A stretch of 64,000 bases of DNA from Lacihabitans sp. LS3-19 (GTDB lineage Bacteria > Bacteroidota > Bacteroidia > Cytophagales > Spirosomataceae), in NCBI RefSeq assembly GCF_024343575.1, contig NZ_RJUA01000127.1, positions 400,001-464,000 of the forward strand, written 5' to 3'. Both the position numbers and the translations under genes were made by a program. The notes beneath the pieces are model-generated. The model made no database searches and was not told the DNA's origin. It saw only the letters and a list, made by a program, of their open reading frames with translations. Shown here in pieces: positions 17,335 to 26,686 of the stretch (the first letter of the stretch is position 1; each line of letters begins with the position of its first letter).

Positions 17335-18048
17335 CTATTTTCCTAAATTCAAAAACGATTTTCTCTCCATTTCCTCCATTTTTTCTATAGCATATCTAAG
17401 CATTGTTCTAGGCATAATTTTTATATTTTCTCTGATATAGAATTCAACCTTTTCTTTCCCGCCTTTTTGCCAAACCTCTCTTAGCATCCATCCTGTAGCT
17501 TTATGAATCAGATCATGTTTGTGATGAATCAAAATATCTGAGATTTTAAAGGTATCTGTAAAATTCCCTTTTCTTATAAAATAAAAGGTTGTGATTATTG
17601 AAATCCTTTCTGACCACAGATCACCACTTTTTGCGAGTTTATACAGTTTAGATTTGTCTGTTTTTTCATAAAAATAAGGGCCTAAAATGTGCATACATGA
17701 GCAATCAACTAAATCCCAATTGTTGACATATTTTAAATTTTTGAAATAAAATTCAACAAATCTCTCTATTTCATTTTCAGTTTTTGCCTTTTTAATTTGA
17801 AGTACCAAAATTGTTAAAGCCACAAATCTTACTTCATGAATTTGGTTTTCTATAAGCTTTTGCAAATCATCAAAAGTAGCTAAGTTTTTATAGTGTTTAC
17901 TTATTTGGTGCGTTTCGGGATTGGTCAAACCTACAAAAACATCACCTTCACCATATTCGCCTTTTCCATTTTTAAAATATTTAGCTTTAGATTGGGCTTT
18001 GTCTGGATTTCCCAAAAAAAGTATATCTTTAAGTATAGTTTCGTACAT
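17335..18048 (-). CDS. DNA alkylation repair protein (AlkD-like)
   Basis: A 237-residue all-helical HEAT-like repeat protein of the AlkD/AlkC glycosylase superfamily, which removes positively charged alkylated bases without base flipping. Visible family features are HEVRFVALTILV, the NNWDLVDCSC segment, the WSERISIITTFYFIRKG repeat, and IHKATGWMLREVWQKGG followed by MPRTMLRYAIEKM. It has full family length. It stands alone, divergent from the flavin reductase gene 69 bases away. Confidence 0.85.
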   Translation of the reverse strand: MYETILKDILFLGNPDKAQSKAKYFKNGKGEYGEGDVFVGLTNPETHQISKHYKNLATFDDLQKLIENQIHEVRFVALTILVLQIKKAKTENEIERFVEFYFKNLKYVNNWDLVDCSCMHILGPYFYEKTDKSKLYKLAKSGDLWSERISIITTFYFIRKGNFTDTFKISDILIHHKHDLIHKATGWMLREVWQKGGKEKVEFYIRENIKIMPRTMLRYAIEKMEEMERKSFLNLGK

Positions 18049-18117
18049 ATTTTAACGTTTTTAGAACCCTTTGGGCTAAAATTTGTTCATTAATAAATAG
18101 TAAAATTGAGAATATAA

Positions 18118-18654
18118 ATGTCAAAAAACAAAATAGGAATCATAATTGGCACAAATAGAAACCTTGCTTTTTCCGAACAAATAGCTGCATATTATCAAAA
18201 ACAACTCGAAGAAAAAGATTTTGAAACTGAGAAAATCAACTTAAAAGACCTTCCTGCAGATTTTGCTTTTACAGCTCTATATGAAAACGCTGGCAAAAAC
18301 CCAGAATTTCAAAAATTCCAAACTGTGTTAGATACGCTTGACAAAATAATTTTTATAGTTCCTGAGTACAATGGCTCATACCCAGGCGTGGTGAAAACTT
18401 GGATAGATGGCTTGAGGCATCCTGACAGTTTGAGCTATAAAAAAATTGCTTTGGTTGGCCTTTCTTCTGGCATGTTGGGAAACGCTGTAGGTCTAAGTCA
18501 CTTGAGCGATGTTTTAAGCTATCTCAATGCCAATGTTTTAGGTTTAAGGATAAAATTGGGTAATATTTCGCAACACTTTTCAGAGGGTAAATTTACCAAC
18601 GAAACATATAGACAGTTTGTAGATAAACAAATAAAACTATTTATTGATTTTTAA
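18118..18654 (+). CDS. NADPH-dependent FMN reductase
   Basis: A 178-residue flavodoxin-like reductase. The N-terminal IGIIIGTNRNLAFSEQIA binds the FMN phosphate, and IIFIVPEYNGSYPGVVKTWIDGL is the family signature covering the isoalloxazine-binding PEYNGS loop. LVGLSSGMLGNAVGL follows. Such enzymes reduce quinones, azo dyes or chromate, or supply reduced flavin. The physiological substrate is not shown. Cytoplasmic, transcribed alone. Confidence 0.85.
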   Translation: MSKNKIGIIIGTNRNLAFSEQIAAYYQKQLEEKDFETEKINLKDLPADFAFTALYENAGKNPEFQKFQTVLDTLDKIIFIVPEYNGSYPGVVKTWIDGLRHPDSLSYKKIALVGLSSGMLGNAVGLSHLSDVLSYLNANVLGLRIKLGNISQHFSEGKFTNETYRQFVDKQIKLFIDF

Positions 18655-18713
18655 AAATAAGAACTAAAAATCCACGAAAAAATATTAAAATTTCAATTAA
18701 CGGATTTTTATTA

Positions 18714-18721
18714 TAATTTTG
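18714..18721 (+). promoter_or_regulatory. Candidate -7 element of the DUF1080 gene
   Basis: TAATTTTG, a perfect TAnnTTTG match 28 bases before the ATG at 18749. Confidence 0.45.
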
Positions 18722-18748
18722 GATATAATTATAACCTTACATACGAAA

Positions 18749-19537
18749 ATGAAAAAACAGATATTCGTTCAAGCATTGTCATTATTGTTCATAGGGAGTT
18801 TTGCTTCTGCTCAAAACGCTTACCCAAGCACACCGCCTGCGGTTTCGCCTATGCCAATGAAACCAGAAATGACAGAGATTTGGGATCCAGAAGTGAGGGT
18901 AGTAACCCCCGCTAAAAAACTCGGAGATGCACCTTCAGATGCAATAATATTGTTTGATGGTAAAAACCTAGATCAGTGGGTAAGCCAACTGGACATTACA
19001 AAACCTGCACCTTGGAAAATAGTAGACAATGACCACATGGAAGTAGTGCCTAAAAGTGGTGGTATACAAACAAAAATGAAGTTTGGAGATTGCCAAATTC
19101 ACATTGAATTCAGTGCTCCGGATGTGGTAGAAAACGCGGGTCAAGGAAGAGGAAACAGTGGTCTTTTCTTACAAAACAGATACGAACTTCAAATATTAGA
19201 TTCTTACAATAACAGAACTTACGCCAACGGCCAAGCTGGAAGTATATACAAAGACGTGCCTCCATTGGTTAATGCTATGCGTAGCCCTTTAGAATGGAAT
19301 ACTTATGATGTTATCTATACTGCAGTGAGATTTAAACCAGACGGTAGAGTTGATTCTCCAGCTAGAATTACTGTTTTGCACAATGGAGTTTTGGTTCAAA
19401 ACAATACCACGATTGCTGGATTGACAAATTACATTGGATTGCATTTTTATCCTGCGGCTCATGGCGAGGACGTAATATCTCTTCAAGATCACAATAACAA
19501 AACACAATTCAGAAATATCTGGATTAGAAGATTGTAA
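18749..19537 (+). CDS. Secreted DUF1080 protein (3-keto-disaccharide hydrolase-like)
   Basis: A 262-residue exported protein. The start is ATG at 18749 because the upstream extension lacks signal character; the signal ends AFASAQN-like after MKKQIFVQALSLLFIGS. The domain begins AIILFDGKNLDQWVS, the hallmark DUF1080 opening (LFNGKDLSGW-like), and includes GNSGLFLQNRYELQILDS and a C-terminal IWIRRL. DUF1080 is a concanavalin-like beta-sandwich; members hydrolyse 3-keto-glycosides in Bacteroidota. The context gives no operon, and other 3-keto-sugar-type genes are scattered in the window. Confidence 0.85.
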   Translation: MKKQIFVQALSLLFIGSFASAQNAYPSTPPAVSPMPMKPEMTEIWDPEVRVVTPAKKLGDAPSDAIILFDGKNLDQWVSQLDITKPAPWKIVDNDHMEVVPKSGGIQTKMKFGDCQIHIEFSAPDVVENAGQGRGNSGLFLQNRYELQILDSYNNRTYANGQAGSIYKDVPPLVNAMRSPLEWNTYDVIYTAVRFKPDGRVDSPARITVLHNGVLVQNNTTIAGLTNYIGLHFYPAAHGEDVISLQDHNNKTQFRNIWIRRL

Positions 19538-19560
19538 AAGAACTAATTTTATATTTAAAA

Positions 19561-19587
19561 GGGAGAGCTAAAACTCTTCCTTTTTTT
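19561..19587 (+). terminator. Terminator between DUF1080 gene and prmC
   Basis: GGGAGAG (19561-19567) pairs with CTCTTCC (19574-19580, one G-U) and is followed by T7. The prmC start codon is only 5 bases after the T run. Confidence 0.8.
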
Positions 19588-19591
19588 GTTT

Positions 19592-20425
19592 ATGCTAGAC
19601 CTAAAAACAGAATATCAAAAAATTTGTGAAGCTTTAAAAGTTTATGATAAAGAAGAGGCAAAGGAAATTGCATTTCTTTTATTAAATCATCTTTTGGGCA
19701 TTTCGAAAAACGATATTATTACTTCTAAAACTGTAAAAGAGGCCGAAATGAAAGATTTGGGCACTTATATTGAACGTCTAAACAATTGGGAACCTCTTCA
19801 ATATATCACAAACAAAACATGGTTTTTTGAGCATGATTTTTTTGTTGACCAAAATGTTTTAATTCCTAGACCAGAAACAGAAGAACTCGTGAGTTTAGCG
19901 ATTGCTCTAAAACCTAAAACAGTGTTAGATTTAGGTACTGGGAGCGGATGTATTCCAATAAGTATAGCTTTGACTTTAGAGAACTCACGAGTTTTCGCTA
20001 TAGATATTTCTGAAAATGCTTTGAAAGTAGCTCAAAAAAATACTTCAAACTTAAATGCAAATGTAAAATTTGAAAAAGCCAGCATACTTGATTTCGAAAA
20101 TCCATTTGATACAGCAGAATTTGATTTAATAATCAGCAATCCACCTTATGTAAAAGAAAATGAGAAACCAGAAATTAGACAAAATGTATTGAACTTCGAG
20201 CCACATTTGGCACTTTTTGTTACGGACAATGACCCATTGATTTTTTATAAAAAAATAGCTGAAATCGGTTTGAAACATTTAAAGCAAAACGGCTGTATTT
20301 TAGTAGAAATAAACACCTATTTAGGCCCAGAAACTTGTGAGGTTTTTCGAAATGCCGGCTTTAGCAAAGTAGAATTGATTAAGGATTTTTTTGAAAAAGA
20401 TAGAATGATTCGTGTAAATAGGTAA
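19592..20425 (+). CDS. prmC: Release factor glutamine methyltransferase PrmC
   Basis: A 277-residue SAM-dependent methyltransferase that modifies the GGQ glutamine of peptide-chain release factors. It has an N-terminal helical domain, then PRPETEELV, the SAM-binding LDLGTGSGCIPIS, the acidic AIDISENAL, and the catalytic ISNPPYVKE near residue 182. The ATG at 19592 is preferred over a TTG two codons earlier that lies in the terminator T run. The gene starts right behind the terminator of the upstream gene. Confidence 0.9.
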   Translation: MLDLKTEYQKICEALKVYDKEEAKEIAFLLLNHLLGISKNDIITSKTVKEAEMKDLGTYIERLNNWEPLQYITNKTWFFEHDFFVDQNVLIPRPETEELVSLAIALKPKTVLDLGTGSGCIPISIALTLENSRVFAIDISENALKVAQKNTSNLNANVKFEKASILDFENPFDTAEFDLIISNPPYVKENEKPEIRQNVLNFEPHLALFVTDNDPLIFYKKIAEIGLKHLKQNGCILVEINTYLGPETCEVFRNAGFSKVELIKDFFEKDRMIRVNR

Positions 20426-20493
20426 TCGAAATAGAAAAAAGCTCCATGCTTTAAATTTTTATAATTAAATTCACGTTTCAGACGAATTCCCAG

Positions 20494-21465
20494 ATGAACA
20501 AAATAGATAATTTATATAAAAAAATTGAAGATGTATTGACCGAAGTACACAAAGTGGTAATTGGTCAAGAATATCTTATCAATAGACTTTTAATTGGGCT
20601 TTTTACAGATGGCCATATCCTATTAGAAGGTGTGCCCGGCCTAGCTAAAACAAAAACAGTAAATACACTTGCCAAGGTTTTAGACTTAGGATTTAGAAGA
20701 GTGCAGTTTACACCCGACTTGCTACCCTCAGACTTGATAGGGACTATGATTTACAATCAAAAATCGGGTGATTTTGAAGTAAAAAAAGGGCCAATCTTTG
20801 CAAATTTAATCCTTGCTGACGAAGTAAACCGTGCTCCAGCTAAAGTTCAGTCTGCTTTATTGGAGGCAATGGCCGAGAAACAAATTACGATTGGCGAAGA
20901 GTCTTTTCAGTTAGACCCTCCATTTTTAGTAATGGCCACACAAAACCCTGTGGAGCAAGAAGGAACTTATCCTCTACCAGAAGCCCAAGTGGATAGATTT
21001 ATGATGAAGATTTTCGTCGACTATCTTGACAAGAAATCTGAACTTGAAATGATACGCAAAGTCGCTGATTTAGATTTTAAAGAATCCGTAAAGTCTGTTT
21101 TAGGGAAAAATGACATTCTTGAAATAAAAAAACTCATAAACGGAATTACGATTTCAGATATGTTGGAGAGATATATTGTAGAATTGGTTTTTGCTACTAG
21201 GAATCCAGAAGAATATGGGCTAAAAGAAGAGGCAAAATATATTCAATTTGGGGTTTCACCGAGAGCTGGAATTGCAATACATAAAGCCTCAAAAGCTTTA
21301 GCTTTTTTTGACAAAAGAGATTATGTTTTACCAGAAGACATCAAAGCAGTAGTTAGCGATGTATTCAACCACAGAATCATATTGAACTATGAAGCTGAAG
21401 CTGACGGAATAAATACCCGCCAGATCATAGATGCAATATTAAAGAAAGTGGCGATTGGAGGATGA
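20494..21465 (+). CDS. MoxR-family AAA+ ATPase
   Basis: A 323-residue AAA+ ATPase of the MoxR/RavA clade. Walker A reads LLEGVPGLAKTKT (~42-54), Walker B LILADEVNRAPAKVQSALLEAM, with MATQNPVEQEGTYPLPEAQVDRF as the sensor region and FGVSPRAGIAIHKASKALAF as the lid. MoxR ATPases act as chaperones that mature VWA-domain or metal-containing partners. The usual downstream DUF58 and batA-batD genes are absent here; the only VWA gene in the window is 39 kb away at 59955. Confidence 0.9.
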   Translation: MNKIDNLYKKIEDVLTEVHKVVIGQEYLINRLLIGLFTDGHILLEGVPGLAKTKTVNTLAKVLDLGFRRVQFTPDLLPSDLIGTMIYNQKSGDFEVKKGPIFANLILADEVNRAPAKVQSALLEAMAEKQITIGEESFQLDPPFLVMATQNPVEQEGTYPLPEAQVDRFMMKIFVDYLDKKSELEMIRKVADLDFKESVKSVLGKNDILEIKKLINGITISDMLERYIVELVFATRNPEEYGLKEEAKYIQFGVSPRAGIAIHKASKALAFFDKRDYVLPEDIKAVVSDVFNHRIILNYEAEADGINTRQIIDAILKKVAIGG

Positions 21466-21466
21466 G

Positions 21467-21525
21467 TTGATTGATTCGATTTTAGATTGATTTGATTTTA
21501 GATTGACGATTGATTCGATTAATTG
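21467..21525. repeat. Short degenerate direct repeats
   Basis: The 115-base gap between moxR and hemB starts with tandem variants of GATTGATTCGATTTTA and GATTTTAGATTGA. The related GCGATTTTAGATT occurs in the atpA-atpG gap (23555-23580). Origin unknown; no coding potential. Confidence 0.5.
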
Positions 21526-21579
21526 GATTGGGGTTTGGTTAAATTGGGCTTCAGTTTTTTCTTGAAAAAAAGAAGGTTT

Positions 21580-22560
21580 TCACTCATTCAACAAAACGGC
21601 CACTTCTTTAGCGAAATAACTCAGAATAATATCTGCTCCAGCCCTTTTCATACTTAGTAACATTTCCATCATGGCTTTTTCACCATCTATCCATCCGTTT
21701 TGAGCGGCGGCCTTTATCATTGCATATTCCCCTGAAACATTATAGGCTGAAATTGGAATATTAAAATTATCTTTTAAAGCTTTTATTACATCCAAATAAC
21801 TAAATGCTGGCTTAACCATCATAATGTCGGCTCCTTCTTCAAAGTCTAATTGAGCCTCTAAAATGGCCTCCTTAACGTTAGCGGGATTCATTTGGTAGGT
21901 TTTCTTATCGCCAAACTTTGGAGCAGATTCTAAGGCATCTCTGAAAGGCCCATAAAATGCACTTGCGTATTTGGCTGTATAAGCCATTATGCTGACATCC
22001 GTAAAACCTTCGCTGTCTAATCCTCTCCTTATCGCTCCTATTCTGCCATCCATCATGTCTGAAGGTCCGATAATATCAGCTCCTGCTTTTGCTTGAGCGA
22101 TGGACATTTTTGTTAAAATCTCTACAGTTTCATCGTTTAAAATCTTTCCATTTTCAACCACACCATCATGACCATCTGAGCTATACGGATCCAATGCCAC
22201 ATCTGTCATAAGCACTATATCTGGAAACTTGGATTTTATTTCCGACAATGCTTTTAAATATAGCGTGTCTTTTACTAAACTTTCAGAGCCATATTTGTCT
22301 TTTTTGGCTTCGGGATAATTTGGAAATAAACAGATCGATCTAATACCCAATGAATGAATTTCAGCAATTTCGTGTAAAAGCGTATCTAAACTAAACCTAA
22401 AAATACCTGGCATTGATTTTATCGCAATTTTTGCTCCGCTACCTTCTTGAACAAACATCGGAAAAATAAAATCATTTAATGTCAAGGTATTTTCTTCAAC
22501 CAAAGCTCGCATAGCGGCCGTTTGTCTATTTCTTCTCGGACGTCTGTTTAGAATCTGCAT
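21580..22560 (-). CDS. hemB: Delta-aminolevulinic acid dehydratase (porphobilinogen synthase)
   Basis: A 326-residue enzyme that condenses two 5-aminolevulinates to porphobilinogen in haem synthesis. The substrate-binding lysines are in YTAKYASAFYGPF (~194) and MMVKPAFSYLDV (~247). The metal segment reads DVALDPYSSDGHDG, with Asp/Ala where zinc enzymes have cysteines, so this is the magnesium-type enzyme. Length and motifs are complete. It follows the atpG terminator on the same strand, so it is a separate transcript. Confidence 0.95.
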   Translation of the reverse strand: MQILNRRPRRNRQTAAMRALVEENTLTLNDFIFPMFVQEGSGAKIAIKSMPGIFRFSLDTLLHEIAEIHSLGIRSICLFPNYPEAKKDKYGSESLVKDTLYLKALSEIKSKFPDIVLMTDVALDPYSSDGHDGVVENGKILNDETVEILTKMSIAQAKAGADIIGPSDMMDGRIGAIRRGLDSEGFTDVSIMAYTAKYASAFYGPFRDALESAPKFGDKKTYQMNPANVKEAILEAQLDFEEGADIMMVKPAFSYLDVIKALKDNFNIPISAYNVSGEYAMIKAAAQNGWIDGEKAMMEMLLSMKRAGADIILSYFAKEVAVLLNE

Positions 22561-22602
22561 AAATTTTTCGTTTTCACAAAGGTACTGTTTAGCATTTTAG
22601 GA

Positions 22603-22640
22603 ATAAAAAAAACGCCTTGAAATTAATCAAGACGTTTTTC
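22603..22640 (-). terminator. Rho-independent terminator of atpAG
   Basis: AAAAACGcCTTGA and TCAAGaCGTTTTT pair over 13 positions (one G-U on the minus strand) around AATTAA. On the minus strand an uninterrupted T run follows. Confidence 0.9.
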
Positions 22641-22659
22641 AAAAAGTTTATTTTTAACC

Positions 22660-23541
22660 TTAAGCTTTTAAAGCCTCTGCACCACCAACAATCTCCAAGA
22701 TTTCCTTGGTAATAGCTGCCTGACGCGATCGGTTGTATTCAATTTTCAATGCTTTTAATAGATCTCCGCCATTTTCTGTGGCTTTATCCATCGCTGTCAT
22801 TCTAGCTCCATGCTCAGAGGCATTTGAATCTAAAATGGCTTTGAAAATTGTTAATTTTATTGCTTTAGGTATCAATTCAAGAATAATCTCCTCTTCAGAT
22901 GGCTCAAAGATATAATCTACATTTGCAGTTTTTGTGTCACTACTTTCATCACTTACTAAAGGAAGAATTTTTTCCGTTTTTAGTATTTGAGTAGCAACGT
23001 TTTTAAACTCATTGTAAACTACAACTACTTCATCATATAGTCCTTCGGCATACGCAGCCATAACTTTTTCAGCAGCCTCTTTTGCTGTGTCAAAGCTTAA
23101 CCTTGTGAAAATATCCGTGAACTCATTATCAACTTTAATTCCTCTTCTTGTAAAAGCCTCGCTACCTTTTTTACCAAAAGACAAAACCGAAACATTTCCT
23201 TTTGCCAACTGCGAAGAGTAGTTATCATTGATATAAGTAAGAGCGGTTTTGATAATGTTCGAATTAAAAGCTCCACACAGACCTCTATCTGATGTTACCA
23301 TTACTATCAAAACATTATTCACCTCTCTTACTTGAGTATATGGGCTAGAGCCTCCAACTTCAGTTCCTTGCGAAACTTGTGCTATAAGTTCGTTCAACTT
23401 TTTAGCATAAGGACGCATTTGAATAATACGATCTTGGGCTCTTCTCAACTTTGCAGCCGCTACCATTTTCATGGCTTTGGTAATTTGCATTGTAGAGTTA
23501 ACCGAGGTTATTCTATTTCTTACTTCTTTTAATGAAGCCAT
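22660..23541 (-). CDS. atpG: ATP synthase F1 subunit gamma
   Basis: A 293-residue central-stalk subunit that rotates within the alpha3beta3 ring. The N-terminal helix MASLKEVRNRITSVNSTMQITKAMKMVAAAKLRRAQ and the C-terminal helix YNRSRQAAITKEILEIVGGAEAL are typical; the latter pair forms the coiled coil. VMVTSDRGLCGAFNSNI is the family signature. It lies 60 bases downstream of atpA and shares its transcript, and ends before a strong terminator. Confidence 0.95.
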   Translation of the reverse strand: MASLKEVRNRITSVNSTMQITKAMKMVAAAKLRRAQDRIIQMRPYAKKLNELIAQVSQGTEVGGSSPYTQVREVNNVLIVMVTSDRGLCGAFNSNIIKTALTYINDNYSSQLAKGNVSVLSFGKKGSEAFTRRGIKVDNEFTDIFTRLSFDTAKEAAEKVMAAYAEGLYDEVVVVYNEFKNVATQILKTEKILPLVSDESSDTKTANVDYIFEPSEEEIILELIPKAIKLTIFKAILDSNASEHGARMTAMDKATENGGDLLKALKIEYNRSRQAAITKEILEIVGGAEALKA

Positions 23542-23601
23542 TTTCTCTAATTATGATTTACGATTTGCGATTTTAGATTAACTAAAAACCCTTATCAAAA
23601 A

Positions 23602-25185
23602 TTAAGCGTACTTCTTAGCCAAGTCTTTTCCGAAAGATATGATATAATCTGTATCTTCTTTTTCCATTTTACCTTTGGCCAAGTTTTCAAGTATTTCTGG
23701 CTTTGTATGTCTCAAAAGCGTCAAGAACTCTGATTCGTATTCTTTTACTTTTGTTACTGGTACTAAGTCCATAATACCATTTATAGATCCAAAGATTATA
23801 GCAACCTGATCTCCAACCGAAGATGGCGAATACTGTCCTTGTTTCAAAATCTCTTGGTTTCTACGTCCACGCTCAATTACCAATTTGGTTGCAGCATCTA
23901 AGTCAGAGCCAAATTTCGAGAATGCTTCAAGCTCTCTAAACTGGGCTTGGTCAAGCTTCAATGTACCCGCAACTTTCTTCATCGACTTGATCTGAGCATT
24001 ACCACCCACTCGCGATACCGAAATACCCACGTTGATTGCAGGACGGATACCCGCGTTAAACAAGTTAGACTCCAAAAATATCTGTCCGTCGGTAATAGAA
24101 ATTACGTTTGTAGGAATATATGCCGACACGTCACCCGCCTGAGTTTCAATGATTGGCAATGCTGTCAATGATCCACCACCTTTAACTTTTCCTACCAATG
24201 AAGGCGGAAGGTCGTTCATCGCTTGAGCAATTTTATCTGATTGGTTGATTTTAGCAGCACGCTCCAACAATCTTGAGTGAAGGTAAAATACGTCTCCTGG
24301 ATATGCCTCACGACCTGGTGGACGACGAAGCAATAGAGATACCTCACGATAAGCAACTGCTTGTTTAGACAAATCATCATATATAACTAAAGCTGGACGA
24401 CCAGTATCTCTGAAATACTCTCCAATAGCAGCACCTGTAAAAGGAGCAAAGAATTGCATTGGTGAAGGATCAGAAGCTCCAGCGTTAACGATCACAGTGT
24501 AATCCATAGCTCCGTAACGTCTCAAAGTTTGTTCTACAGCTTTCACTGTTGAGTTCTTTTGACCACAAGCTACATATATACAATAAACTGGCTCTCCTTT
24601 ATCAAAAAATTCTTTTTGGTTGATAATTGTATCAATACAAACGGCAGTTTTACCTGTTTGACGGTCACCAATAACCAACTCCCTTTGACCACGACCAATC
24701 GGAATCATCGCGTCAATCGCCTTGATACCTGTTTGAAGAGGCTCAGTAACTGGCTGACGATAGATAACACCAGGTGCTTTTCTTTCCAATGGCATCTCGA
24801 AAGTCTCGCCTTGAATAGGACCGTGTCCATCAATTGGCTCGGCAAGGGTGTTAACAACACGTCCGATGATACCTTCACCTACTTTTACAGAGGCGATTTC
24901 TCCAGTACGTTTTGCTACTGCACCTTCTTTGATTCCAGCCGAGTCACCTAATAATACGGCTCCTACGTTGTCTTCTTCAAGGTTAAGTGCAAGTCCTTTT
25001 AGTCCGTTTTCGAAAACGATAAGTTCTCCTTGTTGTACTTTTGAAAGTCCATAAATACGTGCAACTCCATCACCTATTTGGAGTACCGTACCTACTTCTT
25101 CTAATTCTGCTTCGGTTTTTGCACCCGCCAATTGCTCACGCAAAATTGCCGAAACTTCATCTGGTCTAACTGATGCCATGCTCAT
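23602..25185 (-). CDS. atpA: ATP synthase F1 subunit alpha
   Basis: A 527-residue non-catalytic nucleotide-binding subunit of F1. The P loop [13 protein letters not shown] is intact, [34 protein letters not shown] is the signature, and the VGGNAQIK segment follows. N-terminal [19 protein letters not shown] matches Bacteroidota AtpA. The gene before it on the same strand is ispE, not atpH, so delta, b, c and a subunit genes must be elsewhere; atpD/atpC are also absent. Confidence 0.95.
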   Translation of the reverse strand: MSMASVRPDEVSAILREQLAGAKTEAELEEVGTVLQIGDGVARIYGLSKVQQGELIVFENGLKGLALNLEEDNVGAVLLGDSAGIKEGAVAKRTGEIASVKVGEGIIGRVVNTLAEPIDGHGPIQGETFEMPLERKAPGVIYRQPVTEPLQTGIKAIDAMIPIGRGQRELVIGDRQTGKTAVCIDTIINQKEFFDKGEPVYCIYVACGQKNSTVKAVEQTLRRYGAMDYTVIVNAGASDPSPMQFFAPFTGAAIGEYFRDTGRPALVIYDDLSKQAVAYREVSLLLRRPPGREAYPGDVFYLHSRLLERAAKINQSDKIAQAMNDLPPSLVGKVKGGGSLTALPIIETQAGDVSAYIPTNVISITDGQIFLESNLFNAGIRPAINVGISVSRVGGNAQIKSMKKVAGTLKLDQAQFRELEAFSKFGSDLDAATKLVIERGRRNQEILKQGQYSPSSVGDQVAIIFGSINGIMDLVPVTKVKEYESEFLTLLRHTKPEILENLAKGKMEKEDTDYIISFGKDLAKKYA

Positions 25186-25391
25186 TATAATTGTTAATTT
25201 AAGTCTTTTTAAAACATATTTTTAGAGAAAGGACTCTAAAAAGGGTAGTTTTTCGGGTGCGAAATAACGAAAAAAATTTCATAATTCCGATATAAAAGCA
25301 AAAAAAAGTATTAAAAGGTTGGATTATTCAAGGATTAAAGATTTTTAATATAAGTAAAAGAATAATATTTTGAAAAATTAAACTTAAAACT

Positions 25392-26216
25392 TCAAAATCC
25401 AGCTTCTCCTTTCCAAATTATGCATCTCTTAAAAATTGATTCTAAATCAAAAATTTCTTTCTCGAAAATCCCAAACACTGTTGAACCGCTACCCGTCATT
25501 GAAGCATATTGAGCTCCTAATTGATACAATTTATCTTTAATTTGGCCAATCTTTGGATGGTTCTGAATAATTTTTTCTTCAAAATCATTTTTTAAAACCT
25601 CTTTCCATTCATAAATTGGCCTCTTTATAATTTCTTTTGTACTAAGTTCTGGCTTTTGAGGTTTTATCCCAGAATAAGCCTCTGCAGTAGAAATATGAAT
25701 TTGAGGATTTACCAAAACTAAATATTTGCCTTTTAAGTCAAGTTCGACATTTTCAAATTCAGTTCCTTTTCCAAAACAAAACTTAGGCGTATTTTCAATA
25801 AAAAAGGGGCAATCGCTTCCTAAGCGAGAAGCGAATTCTTGCATCTGCGAAACAGAAAGTTTTAGATTGAACAACTCATTCAGCATTTTCAAAGCAAAAG
25901 CACCGTCAGCTGACCCTCCACCAATTCCCGCTCCCATTGGCAAAACCTTGTGTAAATGAATGGCTACATTCCCTTCAAAACTTACATTTCTTTCATTTTT
26001 TAATAGTTCAAAAGCTTTCACTATTAAATTATTGGCCTGGTTTCCCGGAATTCCTAAACCCGAAGAAGCAAAGGAAAAGTTTTCTGAAGGAATCATTTCT
26101 AATGCGTCGCACCAAGCTATTGGATAAAAAACTGATTCTATGTTGTGGTATCCGTCCGCACGTTTTTCGGTGATATTTAGACCTAAATTAATTTTGGCGT
26201 TTGGAAATGAAAGCAT
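25392..26216 (-). CDS. ispE: 4-diphosphocytidyl-2-C-methyl-D-erythritol kinase
   Basis: A 274-residue GHMP kinase that phosphorylates CDP-methylerythritol in the non-mevalonate isoprenoid pathway. The N-terminal FPNAKINLGLNITEKRADGYHNI signature is followed by the GHMP ATP loop LPMGAGIGGGSADGAFAL and, near the C terminus, MTGSGSTVFGIF. Length is normal. It is upstream of atpA on the same strand with a 206-base gap, so separate transcription is likely. It is divergent from rpsJ. Confidence 0.95.
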   Translation of the reverse strand: MLSFPNAKINLGLNITEKRADGYHNIESVFYPIAWCDALEMIPSENFSFASSGLGIPGNQANNLIVKAFELLKNERNVSFEGNVAIHLHKVLPMGAGIGGGSADGAFALKMLNELFNLKLSVSQMQEFASRLGSDCPFFIENTPKFCFGKGTEFENVELDLKGKYLVLVNPQIHISTAEAYSGIKPQKPELSTKEIIKRPIYEWKEVLKNDFEEKIIQNHPKIGQIKDKLYQLGAQYASMTGSGSTVFGIFEKEIFDLESIFKRCIIWKGEAGF

Positions 26217-26274
26217 TATCAGAATTTTTATGCTTCAAAATTCATATAAAATTTTTCTTTTACCAAATAAACAC

Positions 26275-26282
26275 TAATTTTG
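26275..26282 (+). promoter_or_regulatory. Candidate -7 element of rpsJ
   Basis: TAATTTTG, a perfect TAnnTTTG match 74 bases before the rpsJ start, leaving a leader of about 65 bases in which ribosomal autoregulation could act. Confidence 0.45.
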
Positions 26283-26355
26283 CAGTCCAATTTTGGCTTG
26301 TCGGAGTAAATGGTTCTTTCGCAAGCTGTTTTTTCACCAAAAAATATTGAACCAA

Positions 26356-26661
26356 ATGTCACAAAAAATCAGAATTAAATTAAAGTCTTTCGACCACATG
26401 TTGGTTGACAACTCATCTGAGAAAATCGTTAAAGCGGTAAAATCAACAGGAGCTACAGTAAGTGGACCAATTCCATTGCCTACGCGTGTTGAAAAATTCA
26501 CAGTTTTACGTTCTCCTCACGTTTCTAAAAAATCAAGAGAGCAATTCCAACTTTGTACTTACAAAAGATTGATTGATATCTTCTCCGCAAGTCCAAAAAC
26601 TGTAGATGCTTTGATGAAACTTGAGCTTCCAGCTGGTGTTGACGTAGAAATCAAAGTGTAG
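26356..26661 (+). CDS. rpsJ: 30S ribosomal protein S10
   Basis: A 101-residue S10, part of the ribosome head and, in many bacteria, of Nus antitermination complexes. [18 protein letters not shown] opens the protein and [22 protein letters not shown] is the family signature. The start is ATG at 26356; the longer ORF (from 26293) adds 21 unrelated residues. It is solitary here, with neither the S10-spc operon (rplC onward) nor the rpsL-rpsG-fusA genes adjacent, and it has its own terminator. Confidence 0.95.
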   Translation: MSQKIRIKLKSFDHMLVDNSSEKIVKAVKSTGATVSGPIPLPTRVEKFTVLRSPHVSKKSREQFQLCTYKRLIDIFSASPKTVDALMKLELPAGVDVEIKV

Positions 26662-26686
26662 TTTTTACGAAAGTATTGACATTTCT

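Noticed and set aside
21467..21525. CRISPR-like repeat array
   Set aside because: Repeats are short, degenerate and directly adjacent, without spacers of constant length and without cas genes.
24559..24951. 130-codon ORF on the plus strand
   Set aside because: It lies wholly opposite atpA, whose frame is strongly conserved; it is a shadow ORF.
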